DNA of 64,000 bases from Streptomyces sp. I6. GTDB lineage: Bacteria > Actinomycetota > Actinomycetes > Streptomycetales > Streptomycetaceae. This document shows, in pieces, positions 37,585 through 47,689 of the stretch. Location of the stretch: NCBI GenBank assembly GCA_003725745.1, contig RHDP01000001.1, positions 2,381,001 through 2,445,000 of the forward strand, given 5' to 3'. How positions within the stretch are numbered: position 1 is the first letter of the stretch; every line of letters begins with the position of its first letter. Position numbers and translations under genes: made by a program. The notes beneath the pieces are model-generated. The model was not told the origin of the DNA. It saw only the letters and a program-made list of their open reading frames with translations, and searched no databases.

Positions 37585-38070
37585 CGTCGCCCCCGAGCTG
37601 ACGTCGCCACTGGACAAAGAGCGCAGCCGGGCCGGGACGCAGGGCTCCCGTCGGGCCGGGGCGCGGGGGCCGGGTGGCTCCGCGCGGACGTGCGGGGGCG
37701 GGTGGCTCGGCGCGGACGTGCGGGGGCGGGTGCGGCCCCGCACCGGGGCGTCACGGGGGCACTGTGCGGCAGCCCGCACGGGACGCGGTGCGCGCCGGGT
37801 ACGGCGAGTACGGACGGGTGCCGCACACCGCCGGGGGACGGACGCGGCGGTGCACGGGTGGGGCGGTGCACCGGTGGGGAGTCCGCGGGCGGGGGTGCAG
37901 GTGCGTGGCGCGCGCGAGACCGGCGGGGCGGCCTGTGCCGCCACGGCCAGGGGACGGACGCGAGGGCGGGCAAGCGGCGTGGGCGGGTGCCCGGTGCCGA
38001 AGGGCGGGAACTCGCGGCGCGGTGCCCGGTGCGCGAGGGGGGACGGCGCGGAACCGCCCGGCCGCCCCGG
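37585..38070. repeat. Intergenic low-complexity region with direct repeats
   Basis: 486 bases without a supported gene. GAGCTGACGTCGC is doubled at 37576 and 37593, and a roughly 31-bp element beginning GGGTGGCTC is doubled at 37672-37733. The rest is GC-rich simple sequence between converging genes. Confidence 0.6.
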
Positions 38071-38733
38071 CTACCCCACCAGCTCCTCGGCCACCTCGAC
38101 CGCCTCCGCGAGGCTGTCGACGACCGGAACCCCCGAGGCCCGCAGGCTCGCCCTGCTGTGCGAGCCCCCGGTGTACAGCACCGCCTTCGCTCCGACGTGC
38201 GCCGCCGCGAGCGCGTCGTCCGCCGCGTCGCCGACGACCACGATCCGCTCCGTCGGCACGTTCTCCAACGCGGCCAGATGCCGCACCATGTGCTCCGCCT
38301 TGCCCGCGTGGGAGGCGCCGACACGTCCGTCGACCCGGACGAAGCGCTCCTCGATGCCATGGCGCCGCACGATCGGGACCAGGTGCTCGTGCGGGGCGAG
38401 GGACAGCAGCGACTGCGTGCGCCCGGACGCCTGGCGCGCGGCGAGCAGTTCCGCGGCCCCGGCCGTGAGCAGGCAGGCCTCGGCAAGCCGCCAGTAGTGG
38501 CGGTGGAACACCGCGTCCATGGCCGCCCACTCCTCGTCCGTGGGCAGGCGGCCCATGAGCCGCTCGTAGAACCGCGGCACTGGCACGCAGTACAGCTCGC
38601 GATAGCGCTCCAGCGTGATCGGTCCGAGCCCGATCTCCGCGAACGACGCGTTCGTCGCCTCGATGACCGTGTGGATGTCGTCGAGGAGTGTGCCGTTCCA
38701 GTCCCAGACCACGTGCGCGCTGTGCTTCCCCAT
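38071..38733 (-). CDS. HAD-superfamily hydrolase (Gph-like)
   Basis: 220 residues from ATG 38733. HAD motif I VVWDWNGTLLDD with nucleophile Asp11, a helical cap domain (residues about 20-85), motif III Lys near GKAEHMVRHL and motif IV VVGDAADDALAA. Resembles phosphoglycolate phosphatase-like enzymes that remove phosphate from small metabolites. The frame is open further upstream into repeat sequence, but no better start exists. Confidence 0.88.
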   Translation of the reverse strand: MGKHSAHVVWDWNGTLLDDIHTVIEATNASFAEIGLGPITLERYRELYCVPVPRFYERLMGRLPTDEEWAAMDAVFHRHYWRLAEACLLTAGAAELLAARQASGRTQSLLSLAPHEHLVPIVRRHGIEERFVRVDGRVGASHAGKAEHMVRHLAALENVPTERIVVVGDAADDALAAAHVGAKAVLYTGGSHSRASLRASGVPVVDSLAEAVEVAEELVG

Positions 38734-38848
38734 GACAGGCAACGGTACCGTCCGGGGCCGGCACGCGGCCGCCCGCGCGGGCGGCACGGAGAGGCCGGAG
38801 CCCGGTGGGGTACCGGGCACGCCGGCCGGCCTGGAGACCAGCGGATCG

Positions 38849-39373
38849 GGCGCATGAACCCCGGGGTGCCGGGTGCCGGGTGCCGCGTGCCGGGGGCCGG
38901 ACACCGGGTGCCGCGTGTCGCGTGTCGCGTGCCGGACGCGGCTCGCCGGACGCCGCATGCCGGGGGCCGGACACCGGACACCAGGTGCCGCACGCCGCAC
39001 ACCAGGTGCCGGCACGCCGCACACCGGGTGCCGCGTGCCGGACGCCGGTCCGGTCTCAGTCGACGAGGCCGGGGATCTCCTGCACCCCGTACCAGAGCAG
39101 TTCGTGGTCCTCCGCCCCGTCCACAATGAACTGCGCGTCGTCGCAGCATGAACCCCGGGGTGCCGCGTGCCGGGGGCCGGGGGCCGGACACCGGGTGCCG
39201 CGTGTCGCGTGTCGCGTGTCGCGTGCCGGACGCCGCATGCCGCACGCCGGACACCGGGTGCCGCGTGCCGGACGCCGGTCCGGTCTCAGTCGACGAGGCC
39301 GGGGATCTCCTGCACCCCGTACCAGAGCAGTTCGTGGTCCTCCGCCCCGTCCACGATGAACTGCGCGTCGTCG
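38849..39373. repeat. Segmental duplication of the DUF6912 gene tail plus 7-15-bp repeats
   Basis: The last 85 bases of the DUF6912 gene (39289-39373) are repeated almost exactly at 39061-39145 (one base differs), about 228 bp away. Each copy is preceded by a patchwork of CCGGGTGCCGCGTG, GTGTCGC and CCGGACACC-type elements, so a block of roughly 230 bp has been duplicated in tandem. The gap 38734-39285 holds no other gene; on the minus strand the outer copy is a stray C-terminus with its own stop. Confidence 0.88.
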
Positions 39374-39792
39374 TCACCGTGGTCCGCCGCCCCCAGCGCG
39401 TCCGCCGCGGCGGCCACGTCCCCCTCCGCCTCCTCGGAGTCGACGTGCACCGACGCCGCCTTCTCCAGCGGTACCGCGGTCGCGATCCGCACCTCGCCCA
39501 GGGAGGCCGATCCCAGGCCTGCCGCGGGATCCGCGGTCGCGACGCCGCCCGGGACGTCGACGGCCACCACCACCCGGCGCCGCGGCACATCGGGGTCCCC
39601 TGCCAGCGACCGCAGCGACGCCGCCGCGGCCCGGTTCAGCGCGGCGTACTCGAGTTCCTCGAGATCGTCGGAGACGTACCACTCGCGCAGTGCGGGCGTC
39701 ACCGCGTAGGCGGTCAGCGGGCCGGGGCCGATCTCGCCCGCCTTGTGCGCCTCTGCGAGACCGGGGAGGGTCAGGGGAACGTAGACGCGCAT
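39286..39792 (-). CDS. DUF6912-type small conserved protein
   Basis: 168 residues from ATG 39792. Begins MRVYVPLTLPGLAEAHKAGE and ends FIVDGAEDHELLWYGVQEIPGLVD, as in a small actinobacterial family of unknown function usually found near secA. The middle is acidic (EAEGDVAAAADALGAADHGDDD). No catalytic motif, signal peptide or membrane segment is visible. Its 3' end is duplicated downstream. Confidence 0.75.
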   Translation of the reverse strand: MRVYVPLTLPGLAEAHKAGEIGPGPLTAYAVTPALREWYVSDDLEELEYAALNRAAAASLRSLAGDPDVPRRRVVVAVDVPGGVATADPAAGLGSASLGEVRIATAVPLEKAASVHVDSEEAEGDVAAAADALGAADHGDDDAQFIVDGAEDHELLWYGVQEIPGLVD

Positions 39793-40062
39793 GGTGGCCG
39801 CTTTCGTCGTCGGGTGAGCACCCAAGGATACGTGCGAACTACTCTTTCGGGCTGCCTCGCGACCCCTTCACGGCGTCGTCCCCGGATGACGGCGAGTGCC
39901 TCCGAGCCGCGCCGTTCCGGGCCCCGGAGCCCGTCCCTCACCCTGATAGGTGAATCCGGTCGCCCCCGGCGCGGAACGTGGAGGCCGTTGCGGCCGCCGC
40001 CCACCGGCCCGTACAAGGTCCCCAGCAAGAAGTTACTTGTGAGTACCGAAGGGGCGACCGCG

Positions 40063-40520
40063 ATGCAGCACACCTCGGCGAGGACGGGGACGAGGCCCGG
40101 GAACCGTCATGACAGCCGCGCCCCGGGCCGAGCCCCGCGCCGGCCCGAGGCCGAGCGCGGCCCGGGTGCCTCCAGCGGCAGCCGCTCCCGGCTTCCCCGC
40201 TACTGGTTCGCGGAACGGCTGCTCTCGGTCCTCAGCGGCCATCGGCCCGTCCACTGGATGCTCGGCCACACCATCGGCCACGCCTACGAGCAGCTCGTCC
40301 GCCTGGCCCCGGCGCCCCGCTCAGCACGAACGGACTGCGCCCCGTCCTCCGCCACTGCGACGAGTACGTGCCCCAGCCGGGCGTCATCGAGGCCTTCGCC
40401 CGGATCACCGCGGGCGAGCAGGTACGCGCCATGGCCTTCCGCCTGGAACAGGGGCCCGACCTCCGCTGGCGCTGCGCGGCCGTGGAACTCGGCGGCGAGC
40501 GGCTGATGGCCGGGGCCTGA
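40063..40520 (+). CDS. Rv3235-family protein, one frameshift
   Basis: About 152 residues. ATG 40063 has GAAGGGG upstream; GTG 40039 in frame is an alternative. First frame: YWFAERLLSVLSGHRPVHWMLGHTIGHAYEQLVRLAP. Adding one G/C near 40305 joins it to GAPLSTNGLRPVLRHCDEYVP and PGVIEAFARITAGEQVRAMAFRLEQ, with the end WRCAAVELGGERLMAGA. This matches the mycobacterial Rv3235 family found beside secA. Function unknown. Confidence 0.78.
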
Positions 40521-40950
40521 CCGGCGGCCGGCCCCGACCGCCGCACAGCCCCGGCCGACGGCGCCCACCCACGGCCCGGGACCGGGGTTGTGCGGCGGAC
40601 CGGCTCCCAGGACCCCGCGCGGGCCGCCAGGGGGCTCGCGCGATCCACGTGCCGGGGTGTTCCGGCAGGGACGGGCTCCGCGGACCTCGTACGGCCGCCA
40701 CGGCACCGGCCCACCCCGGCAGCCGGGGCCCTGACCGGATCCCGACCGGTCCCGGTCCGTACCGGCGGCCCCCACTGCGGGCCGAGGCTGCCCCGGTGCG
40801 GTCGGCACCCCCAACGGCCCTCGACGCCAGTCGGCGCACCCCGTGCCCGCCCGTGCCCGCCCGTGCCCTCGGGACCAGCGGGACCAGCAGGCCGAGCCCG
40901 TGCCCGGTTGCCGCCGGTACCCGCCCTACGCCGTCACGCCCGGCGAACGA

Positions 40951-40988
40951 CCGTGGGGCCGGACGCCATCCGGCGTCCGGCCCCACGG
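40951..40988. terminator. 17-bp perfect hairpin, secA terminator
   Basis: CCGTGGGGCCGGACGCC and its exact complement flank the loop ATCC, 62 bases past the secA stop on the minus strand. Confidence 0.8.
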
Positions 40989-41046
40989 CCTCAGTCCCAC
41001 GGGCCTCAGTCCCACGGGCCTCAGTCCCACGGGCCTCAGTCCCGCG
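40987..41046. repeat. 15-bp tandem repeat between secA and its terminator
   Basis: Four units of GGCCTCAGTCCCACG (last one with one change), directly adjoining the hairpin and ending three bases before the secA stop codon. Confidence 0.92.
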
Positions 41047-41049
41047 GTG

Positions 41050-43866
41050 TCACTTCTTGCGGCGGCGTCCCGCGCCCTTCTGGGCCTTGCGGCGCTCCGC
41101 CCTCGTCATGCCGTCGGGTCCGGAGCGGGCCGCCTCGCCGTGGGCGAAGTCGCCTTCGACGATGCCGCCCTCGCCGTCGACCGTCGGCGCCGAGAAGTGC
41201 AGCCGGTCCGGACGCTGCGGGGCGTCCAGGCCCTTGGCCCGGATCTCGGGGCGGCCGGCGGCGGCGGGCACCGCGTCCTCCTTGGCCAGCGAGGTCCTCT
41301 CCGCGGAGTCCTGGACGGGGATCTCCTCGACCTGCTGCTCGACCTGGACCTCCAGGTTGAACAGGTAGCCGACGGACTCCTCCTTGATGCCGTCCATCAT
41401 CGCGGTGAACATGTCGAAGCCCTCGCGCTGGTACTCCACGAGCGGGTCCTTCTGCGCCATCGCGCGCAGGCCGATGCCCTCCTGGAGGTAGTCCATCTCG
41501 TAGAGGTGCTCACGCCACTTGCGGTCCAGGACGGACAGCACCACGCGCCGCTCCAGTTCGCGCATGATGTCCGAGCCGAGCTGCTTCTCGCGCTCGTCGT
41601 ACTGCTCGTGGATGTCGTCCTTGATCGTCTCGGCGATGAACTCGGCGGTGATGCCGGCCCGGTCGCCCGCGGCGTCCTCCAGCTCCTCCACGGTCGCCTT
41701 CACCGGGTAGAGCTGCTTGAAGGCACCCCACAGCCGGTCGAGGTCCCACTCCTCGGCGAAGCCCTCGACGGTCTCCGCCTGGATGTACGCGTCGATCGTG
41801 TCGTCCATGAAGTGGCGGATCTGCTCGTGCAGGTCCTCTCCCTCCAGGACGCGGCGGCGCTCGGCGTAGATGACCTTGCGCTGCCGGTTGAGCACGTCGT
41901 CGTACTTCAGGACGTTCTTACGCGTCTCGAAGTTCTGCTGCTCGACCTGGGACTGGGCGGACGCGATGGCGCGCGTGACCATCTTGTTCTCGATCGGGAC
42001 GTCGTCCGGGACGTTGGCCATCGCCATGACGCGCTCGACCATCTGCGCCTTGAACAGCCGCATCAGGTCGTCGCCGAGGGACAGGTAGAAGCGGGACTCG
42101 CCCGGGTCTCCCTGACGGCCGGAACGACCGCGCAGCTGGTTGTCGATGCGCCGGGACTCGTGCCGCTCGGTACCGAGGACGTACAGCCCGCCGAGGGACT
42201 TGACCTCCTCGAACTCCTCCCTGACCTCCAGCTCGGCCTTCTCCAGGGCGGCCGGAAGCGCCGCGGCCCACTCCTCGACGTGCTCGCCGGGGTCCAGGCC
42301 CTGCCTGCGCAGCTCCGCCTCGGCGAGATCGTCCGGGTTGCCGCCGAGCTTGATGTCCGTACCGCGGCCGGCCATGTTCGTGGCGACCGTCACGGAGCCC
42401 TTGCGGCCGGCCTGGGCCACGATCGCGGCCTCGCGCTCGTGGTGCTTGGCGTTGAGGACCTCGTGCTGGATGCCGCGCTTGAGCAGTTGCTGCGAGAGGT
42501 ACTCGGACTTCTCGACCGACGTGGTGCCGACGAGGATCGGCTGCCCCTTGCCGTGCTTCTCCTCGATGTCGTCGACCACGGCGGCGAACTTGGCCACCTC
42601 GGTGCGGTAGATCAGGTCCGACTGGTCCTTGCGGACCATGGGCCGGTTCGTCGGGATCGGCACGACGCCGAGCTTGTAGATCTGCTGGAACTCCGCGGCC
42701 TCGGTCATGGCCGTACCGGTCATGCCGGAGAGCTTGTTGTAGAGGAGGAAGAAGTTCTGCAGGGTGATCGTGGCGAGCGTCTGGTTCTCGTCCTTGATGT
42801 CCACCCCTTCCTTCGCCTCGATCGCCTGGTGCATGCCCTCGTTGTAGCGGCGGCCGGCCAGGATACGGCCGGTGTGCTCGTCGACGATCATGACTTCGCC
42901 GTCGATGACGACGTAGTCCTTGTCCTTCTTGAACAGCTCCTTGGCCTTGATGGCGTTGTTCAGATAGCCGACCAGCGGGGTGTTCACCGACTCGTAGAGG
43001 TTGTCGATGCCCAGCCAGTCCTCGACCTTCGCGACACCGGACTCGTGGATGCCGACGGTCCGCTTCTTCTCGTCGACCTCGTAGTCGCCGGTCTCCTCGA
43101 TACCCTTCAGCGGGTTGCCCGGCTCGCCCCGGTCCAGGCGCTTCACCAGCTTGGCGAAGTCGCCGTACCACTTGGTGGCCTGGTCGGCGGGACCGGAGAT
43201 GATCAGCGGCGTACGGGCCTCGTCGACCAGGATGGAGTCGACCTCGTCGACGATCGCGAAGTTGTGGCCGCGCTGGACGAGCTCCTCCTTGGACCACGCC
43301 ATGTTGTCGCGGAGGTAGTCGAAGCCGAACTCGTTGTTCGTGCCGTAGGTGATGTCGCACGCGTACTGCTCGCGGCGCTGCGCGGGCGTCATGTTGGCGA
43401 GGATGCAGCCGACGCTCAGACCGAGGAACCGGTGGACGCGGCCCATCATCTCGGAGTCGCGCTCGGCCAGGTAGTCGTTGACCGTGATCAGGTGCACGCC
43501 CTTGCCGGACAGCGCGTTCAGATACGCCGGGAGGGTGCCGACAAGGGTCTTGCCCTCACCGGTCTTCATCTCCGCGACATAGCCGAGGTGCAGCGCGGCC
43601 CCGCCCATAAGCTGGACGTCGTAGTGGCGCTGGCCGAGAACCCGCTTGGCCGCCTCACGGACGGTGGCGAACGCCTCGGGAAGCAGGTCGTCGAGGCTCT
43701 CGCCGTCGGCGAAGCGCTCCTTGTACTCGTCGGTGAGGGCCCGCAACTCGGCGTCGGAGAGGTTGACGAAGTCTTCCTCGATGGAGTTGACCTGGTCCGC
43801 GATGCGGTGCAGTTTGCGCAGGATCTTGCCTTCGCCTGCACGCATGAGCTTGTTGAAGACGGACAC
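41050..43866 (-). CDS. secA: Preprotein translocase ATPase SecA
   Basis: 938 residues from GTG 43866 with AAGGAG ten bases upstream. Drives export of unfolded proteins through SecYEG. Walker [15 protein letters not shown]-like [21 protein letters not shown], the preprotein cross-linking domain and the second motor domain ([33 protein letters not shown]) are all present. The C-terminus ends in a basic tail ([19 protein letters not shown]) without the cysteine zinc motif, as in other Streptomyces SecA. Confidence 0.98.
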   Translation of the reverse strand: MSVFNKLMRAGEGKILRKLHRIADQVNSIEEDFVNLSDAELRALTDEYKERFADGESLDDLLPEAFATVREAAKRVLGQRHYDVQLMGGAALHLGYVAEMKTGEGKTLVGTLPAYLNALSGKGVHLITVNDYLAERDSEMMGRVHRFLGLSVGCILANMTPAQRREQYACDITYGTNNEFGFDYLRDNMAWSKEELVQRGHNFAIVDEVDSILVDEARTPLIISGPADQATKWYGDFAKLVKRLDRGEPGNPLKGIEETGDYEVDEKKRTVGIHESGVAKVEDWLGIDNLYESVNTPLVGYLNNAIKAKELFKKDKDYVVIDGEVMIVDEHTGRILAGRRYNEGMHQAIEAKEGVDIKDENQTLATITLQNFFLLYNKLSGMTGTAMTEAAEFQQIYKLGVVPIPTNRPMVRKDQSDLIYRTEVAKFAAVVDDIEEKHGKGQPILVGTTSVEKSEYLSQQLLKRGIQHEVLNAKHHEREAAIVAQAGRKGSVTVATNMAGRGTDIKLGGNPDDLAEAELRRQGLDPGEHVEEWAAALPAALEKAELEVREEFEEVKSLGGLYVLGTERHESRRIDNQLRGRSGRQGDPGESRFYLSLGDDLMRLFKAQMVERVMAMANVPDDVPIENKMVTRAIASAQSQVEQQNFETRKNVLKYDDVLNRQRKVIYAERRRVLEGEDLHEQIRHFMDDTIDAYIQAETVEGFAEEWDLDRLWGAFKQLYPVKATVEELEDAAGDRAGITAEFIAETIKDDIHEQYDEREKQLGSDIMRELERRVVLSVLDRKWREHLYEMDYLQEGIGLRAMAQKDPLVEYQREGFDMFTAMMDGIKEESVGYLFNLEVQVEQQVEEIPVQDSAERTSLAKEDAVPAAAGRPEIRAKGLDAPQRPDRLHFSAPTVDGEGGIVEGDFAHGEAARSGPDGMTRAERRKAQKGAGRRRKK

Positions 43867-44103
43867 TGAGGTTGGTCTCCTTGCCGGTCGGGGCCTGGCA
43901 CTGGGTCGTGTGGACACGGGCACGGGCACGGCAGGTGGACCCCACCGCATCGGCCATCGTAAGCGAGGACGGCCCGGGCCGGGAGAGCCGCAGTACGGCG
44001 GGGGCGACTGCCGCGTGTCAGGAGAACGCGCCGAGGACCCGGAAAGTGCCGCCGAACCCGAAAAGTGTTCGCCCCACCGACGCAGAGTGACCAGAATTCG
44101 GTC

Positions 44104-44676
44104 ATGGAGCCCATCACCCTCACCACGGACCGGCTGCGGCTGAGCCCGTTCGCCCCGGGCGACGCAGAAGAGGTCCGCGCCGCGTGCCAGGACCCCGACA
44201 TCCAGCGCTGGATCCCGGTCCCCGCGCCGTACGAATTGCGGCACGCCGAGGAGTTCGTCGAGGTCACCGTGCCCGCCGGCTGGCGCGACGACACGGAGTA
44301 CACCCTCTCCGCGCGTCCGCGTGGCGGAGGCGCGCTCATCGCCTCCGCGAGCCTGCACCACCCCCGCTCGGGCTGCTGGGAGATCGGCTTCTGGACGGCG
44401 AAGGAGCAGCGGGGCCGGGGCTACGCGACCGAGGTGACGCTCGCCATGGCGCGCTGGGCGTTCACACGGCTGGACTGCGCCCGGCTGGAGTGGCGCGCCG
44501 AGGTGGGCAACACGGGCTCGCTCGCCGTCGCCGAGAAGGCCGGATTCACCGTCGAGGGCGTCCAGCGCTCCGGCTTCCACCACCGGGGCACCCTGCGGGA
44601 CTGCCGGGTCGCCTCGCTGCTCCCCTCGGACCTGGGGCTGCCGAGTCCGGTTCCCTATCTCCCGGCGAAGGTGTGA
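44104..44676 (+). CDS. GNAT-family N-acetyltransferase (RimJ/RimL-like)
   Basis: 190 residues from ATG 44104. Begins [21 protein letters not shown] and has the acetyl-CoA loop [22 protein letters not shown] and the RimJ-type segment [25 protein letters not shown]. Transfers acetyl groups to a protein N-terminus or small amine; the target is unknown. Divergent from secA. Confidence 0.9.
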   Translation: MEPITLTTDRLRLSPFAPGDAEEVRAACQDPDIQRWIPVPAPYELRHAEEFVEVTVPAGWRDDTEYTLSARPRGGGALIASASLHHPRSGCWEIGFWTAKEQRGRGYATEVTLAMARWAFTRLDCARLEWRAEVGNTGSLAVAEKAGFTVEGVQRSGFHHRGTLRDCRVASLLPSDLGLPSPVPYLPAKV

Positions 44677-44888
44677 CGCCCGGCCGTCGGGACCTGGCGT
44701 ACGCCACTCGGCCGCGGCCCCGGTGCCGTACCCGGGGGCTTCCCGCCCGCTCCGGGGCACCCCGCCGGAGCCGGCGGCCGGTGGCCCGGCCACGACCGGT
44801 CCCGCCGGCCGCGACCGTCCACCGTCGGCGACCGTCGGCGACCCGGCGGCCGGTATCGATGTCGGTGCCGCACTCTAGGGTGCGGAGC

Positions 44889-46052
44889 ATGAACACCGCG
44901 CCGCCCGCCGCAGCCGAACTGTCCGCCGACGAGGCCCGCCGTATGGCCCTGCGTGCCCAGGGGTTCCTCGGCGCTCCCGACCGCAGGGGCGGAGCGCGGG
45001 GAGTCCTGCGCCACCTCGGTGCCGTGCAGTTGGACACGATCTCCGTACTGGCCCGCTCGCACGAGCTGATCCCCTATGCCCGGCTGGGGGCCGTCGGCCG
45101 CAAGGCGGTCGAGAGCGCGTACTGGGCCGAGGGGCACGCCTTTGAGTACTGGTCCCACGCGGCCTGCATACTCCCCGTCGAGGAGTGGCCCCACTTCGCC
45201 TTCCGCCGCCGTGCCTACCGCGCGCGTCCGCAGTGGTACCACGACCTGCCGGACGGGGCGTACGAGCGGGTGCTCGCCCGGTTGCGCGCCGAGGGCCCGC
45301 TGACCGCCACCGAGCTGGGCGGGGCGAAGAACGGCGGCGTCTGGTGGGACTGGTCGGAGGCCAAGGTCGCCGTCGAGCGGGCACTGATGTACGGCGAGGT
45401 GGTGTGCACGGAGCGGCGCGGCTGGAAGCGGGTGTACGACCTCGCCGAGCGCGCCATCCCCGACGCCCTGCTCCATGACGGCCTGGACGACCGGGAGTGC
45501 CTGCGCCGGCTGGTGCGGCTGGCCGGGCGGTCGCTGGGCGTGGGCACCCGAGCGGACATCGCGGACTACCACCGGCTGAAGGGCGAGCAGTTCGACGCCG
45601 TGGTCGAGGACTCCGGACTGGTGCCGGTCCGCGTCGAGGGCTGGGAGAAGCCGGCCTGGGCCGATCCGGGCGCACTCGGGACGGAGCCGCGCGGCCGGCA
45701 CCGCACGACGCTGCTCTCGCCGTTCGACTCACTGATCTGGGAGCGGGCCCGGACCGAGCGGATCTTCGGCTTCAGCCATCGCCTGGAGGCGTACGTGCCG
45801 AAGCCGAAGCGTGTGCACGGCTATTTCGCGATGCCGCTGCTGTCCGGCGGGCGCCTGCTGGGGCGGGTCGACCCCGCGCGGGAGGGGACTGTCCTGGTCG
45901 CCAGGCAGGTCTCCCTGGAGACGCCGAAGGCGGTCCGGCCGATGGCTCAGGCGCTGCTGGAGGCGGCGCAGTGGGTCGGCTGCGACACGGTCCGCGTGGA
46001 GCGGGTCGACCGCCCGGAGCTGGCGGCGCCGCTGATCGCCGCCCTCGGCTGA
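44889..46052 (+). CDS. Winged helix DNA-binding domain protein (YcaQ-like)
   Basis: 387 residues from ATG 44889. Text such as ARRMALRAQGFLG, LDTISVLARSHELIPYARLG, FEYWSHAACILPVEEWPHFAFRRRA and LLSPFDSLIWERARTERIFGFSHRLEAYVPKPKRVHGYFAMPLL places it in the family of E. coli YcaQ, a DNA glycosylase that unhooks interstrand crosslinks. The glutamine pair reported for related glycosylases was not checked. Faces the response regulator gene with a 24-base gap. Confidence 0.85.
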   Translation: MNTAPPAAAELSADEARRMALRAQGFLGAPDRRGGARGVLRHLGAVQLDTISVLARSHELIPYARLGAVGRKAVESAYWAEGHAFEYWSHAACILPVEEWPHFAFRRRAYRARPQWYHDLPDGAYERVLARLRAEGPLTATELGGAKNGGVWWDWSEAKVAVERALMYGEVVCTERRGWKRVYDLAERAIPDALLHDGLDDRECLRRLVRLAGRSLGVGTRADIADYHRLKGEQFDAVVEDSGLVPVRVEGWEKPAWADPGALGTEPRGRHRTTLLSPFDSLIWERARTERIFGFSHRLEAYVPKPKRVHGYFAMPLLSGGRLLGRVDPAREGTVLVARQVSLETPKAVRPMAQALLEAAQWVGCDTVRVERVDRPELAAPLIAALG

Positions 46053-46076
46053 CAGCCATAGGAGCATCCGCCGCGG

Positions 46077-46814
46077 TCAGCGGATCTCGAGGATCTTCTC
46101 GCGCATGGCATAGACCACCGCTTCCATCCTGGAGTGCAGCTGGAGCTTCTCCAGGATGTTGCGGACGTGGTTCTTCACCGTGTTCTCGGAGATGAACAGC
46201 TCCTTGGCGATGTCACGGTTGTTCATGCCGGTGGCCACCAGCTTGAGGACCTCCAGCTCCCGGTCGGTCAGCCGGGGCGCGGGCACCAGCCGGCGCTCGT
46301 CGGTGCGCTGGATCATCGACTTGAACTCGGTGAGCAGCTTGGACGCCATCGAGGGGCTGATCTGCGACTGCCCGTCAGCCACCGCGCGGATCGCGGTCGC
46401 CACCTCGTCGGTGGAGATCTCCTTGAGGAGGTATCCGGTGGCTCCGGCCTTGATCGCCTCGTAGAGGTCCGCCTCCTCGTCGCTGATCGTCAGCATGATG
46501 ATCTTCGCGCTCGGGGCGACCTCCTTGATGGAGGTGCAAGCCTCGATGCCGCCGCGCTTCGGCATGCGTACGTCCATCAGGACGATGTCGGGCAGCAGGT
46601 CTGCCGCCTTGTCGACGGCCTCCGCACCGTCTCCGGCCTCACCGACGACCTGGATGTCCTCCTCCTGGGCGAGGACGATCTCCAGTCCGCGGCGGAAGAG
46701 GGCGTGGTCGTCCACGACGAGCACCCGGATCGGCTCCTCGCGGCGCCCGTCCTGGGTGCCGTCCTCGCCGCCGGCGGCTCCCGCCTGGTGCACCGGGCCG
46801 AAGCTGTCCGCCAT
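46077..46814 (-). CDS. NarL/FixJ-type response regulator
   Basis: 245 residues from ATG 46814 with GGGGGAGGA upstream. Receiver domain residues about 28-145 with VLVVDDHALF and the phospho-acceptor Asp81 in VLMDVRMP; LuxR helix-turn-helix at the end (LTDRELEVLKLVATGMNNRDIAKELFIS, ENTVKNHVRNILEKL). No histidine kinase gene lies beside it, so it is an orphan here. It sits next to hpf on the same strand but a terminator separates them. Confidence 0.92.
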   Translation of the reverse strand: MADSFGPVHQAGAAGGEDGTQDGRREEPIRVLVVDDHALFRRGLEIVLAQEEDIQVVGEAGDGAEAVDKAADLLPDIVLMDVRMPKRGGIEACTSIKEVAPSAKIIMLTISDEEADLYEAIKAGATGYLLKEISTDEVATAIRAVADGQSQISPSMASKLLTEFKSMIQRTDERRLVPAPRLTDRELEVLKLVATGMNNRDIAKELFISENTVKNHVRNILEKLQLHSRMEAVVYAMREKILEIR

Positions 46815-46950
46815 CGTTCCTCCCCCTGAGGCCGTGGCCTGCGTTGGTCTGCGTTCTCACCAACCGCGGTCCACAGCGCACCGGTTGGCTCGGATGGCCA
46901 TGATTCCATGCCGAGGCGACGGTGGGGCGATCCTGCGGCGACACAAGGAC

Positions 46951-46982
46951 GCCCCTGGGGGCGCACAGGCGCTCCCAGGGGC
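46951..46982. terminator. Terminator after hpf
   Basis: GCCCCTGGGGGCGC and GCGCTCCCAGGGGC (one G-T pair) around ACAG, 18 bases past the hpf stop. Confidence 0.8.
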
Positions 46983-46999
46983 ACCGCGGAATGGCGGGG

Positions 47000-47689
47000 T
47001 CAGCCGCCGAGCGCACCACCGGCGCCACTCGACTCGCCTCCGGCGAGGGGGTCGGTCCTCAGGTGGATGACGCCGTAGTCATAGGCGTGCCGCCGGTAGA
47101 CGACACTGGGCTCCTTGGTCTCGGAGTCGACGAAGAGATAGAAGTCGTGCCCGACCAGCTCCATTTCGTAGAGCGCCTGGTCGAGCGTCATCGGAGCGGC
47201 GACGTGGGTCTTCTCCCGGACCACCAGGGGCCCTTCGCCCCGCACCTCGAGCGGGCCCATCCGGGTCGTGGGGATCGCTTCCGGCGATTCCTCGGTGACG
47301 GGCTCACCGCTCCCGTTCAACCGGGCCACGCCCGGCACGACATCGGCGACCTCCGCTGCCGACAGCCGCCCGTTGCCCCTGCGCGTGTGGCGCTTGTCGT
47401 GCTGCTTGCGCAGCCGAGCCTCCAGCTTCGCCGTGGCCAGGTCGAGCGCTGCGTACGGGTCGCCTGCCGCCGCCTCCGCCCGGATCACCGGGCCGCGTGA
47501 AAGCAGTGTGATCTCCACGCGGTCGGAACGGTCGGCCTGCCGCGGGTTGTGCTCCTTGGACACCTCGACGTCGAGGCTGATCACCTTGCCGTCGAGCTTC
47601 TGGATCTTGTCCAGCTTCAGCTTCTCGGCCACGTGCTTGCGGAACCGCTCGGGCACCTCGGTCTTGCGGCCCTTGACGACGATGTCCAC
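47000..47689 (-). CDS. hpf: Long-form ribosome hibernation promoting factor
   Basis: 229 residues from GTG 47689, GGAG upstream. N-terminal S30AE domain (MDIVVKGRKTEVPERFRKHVAEKL, DRVEITLLSRGPVIRAEAAAGDPYAALD) binds the decoding region of idle ribosomes; after a linker the C-terminal dimerisation domain (APMTLDQALYEMELVGHDFYLFVDSETKEPSVVYRRHAYDYGVI) pairs two 70S particles into 100S dimers. Normal length. Neighbourhood with comF and mtrAB-lpqB is conserved in actinobacteria. Confidence 0.96.
   Translation of the reverse strand: MDIVVKGRKTEVPERFRKHVAEKLKLDKIQKLDGKVISLDVEVSKEHNPRQADRSDRVEITLLSRGPVIRAEAAAGDPYAALDLATAKLEARLRKQHDKRHTRRGNGRLSAAEVADVVPGVARLNGSGEPVTEESPEAIPTTRMGPLEVRGEGPLVVREKTHVAAPMTLDQALYEMELVGHDFYLFVDSETKEPSVVYRRHAYDYGVIHLRTDPLAGGESSGAGGALGG

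Larger units (their letters stand above)
40521..41049. other. Gap between Rv3235-family gene and secA
   Basis: 529 bases, no supported gene. The right end holds the secA terminator and a 15-bp repeat array; the remainder is GC-rich without visible structure. Confidence 0.5.

Noticed and set aside
38849-39150. Plus-strand Arg/Pro-rich frames in the duplicated repeat block
   Set aside because: Product of the repeated GTGCCG motifs, no ribosome site, no homologous sense.
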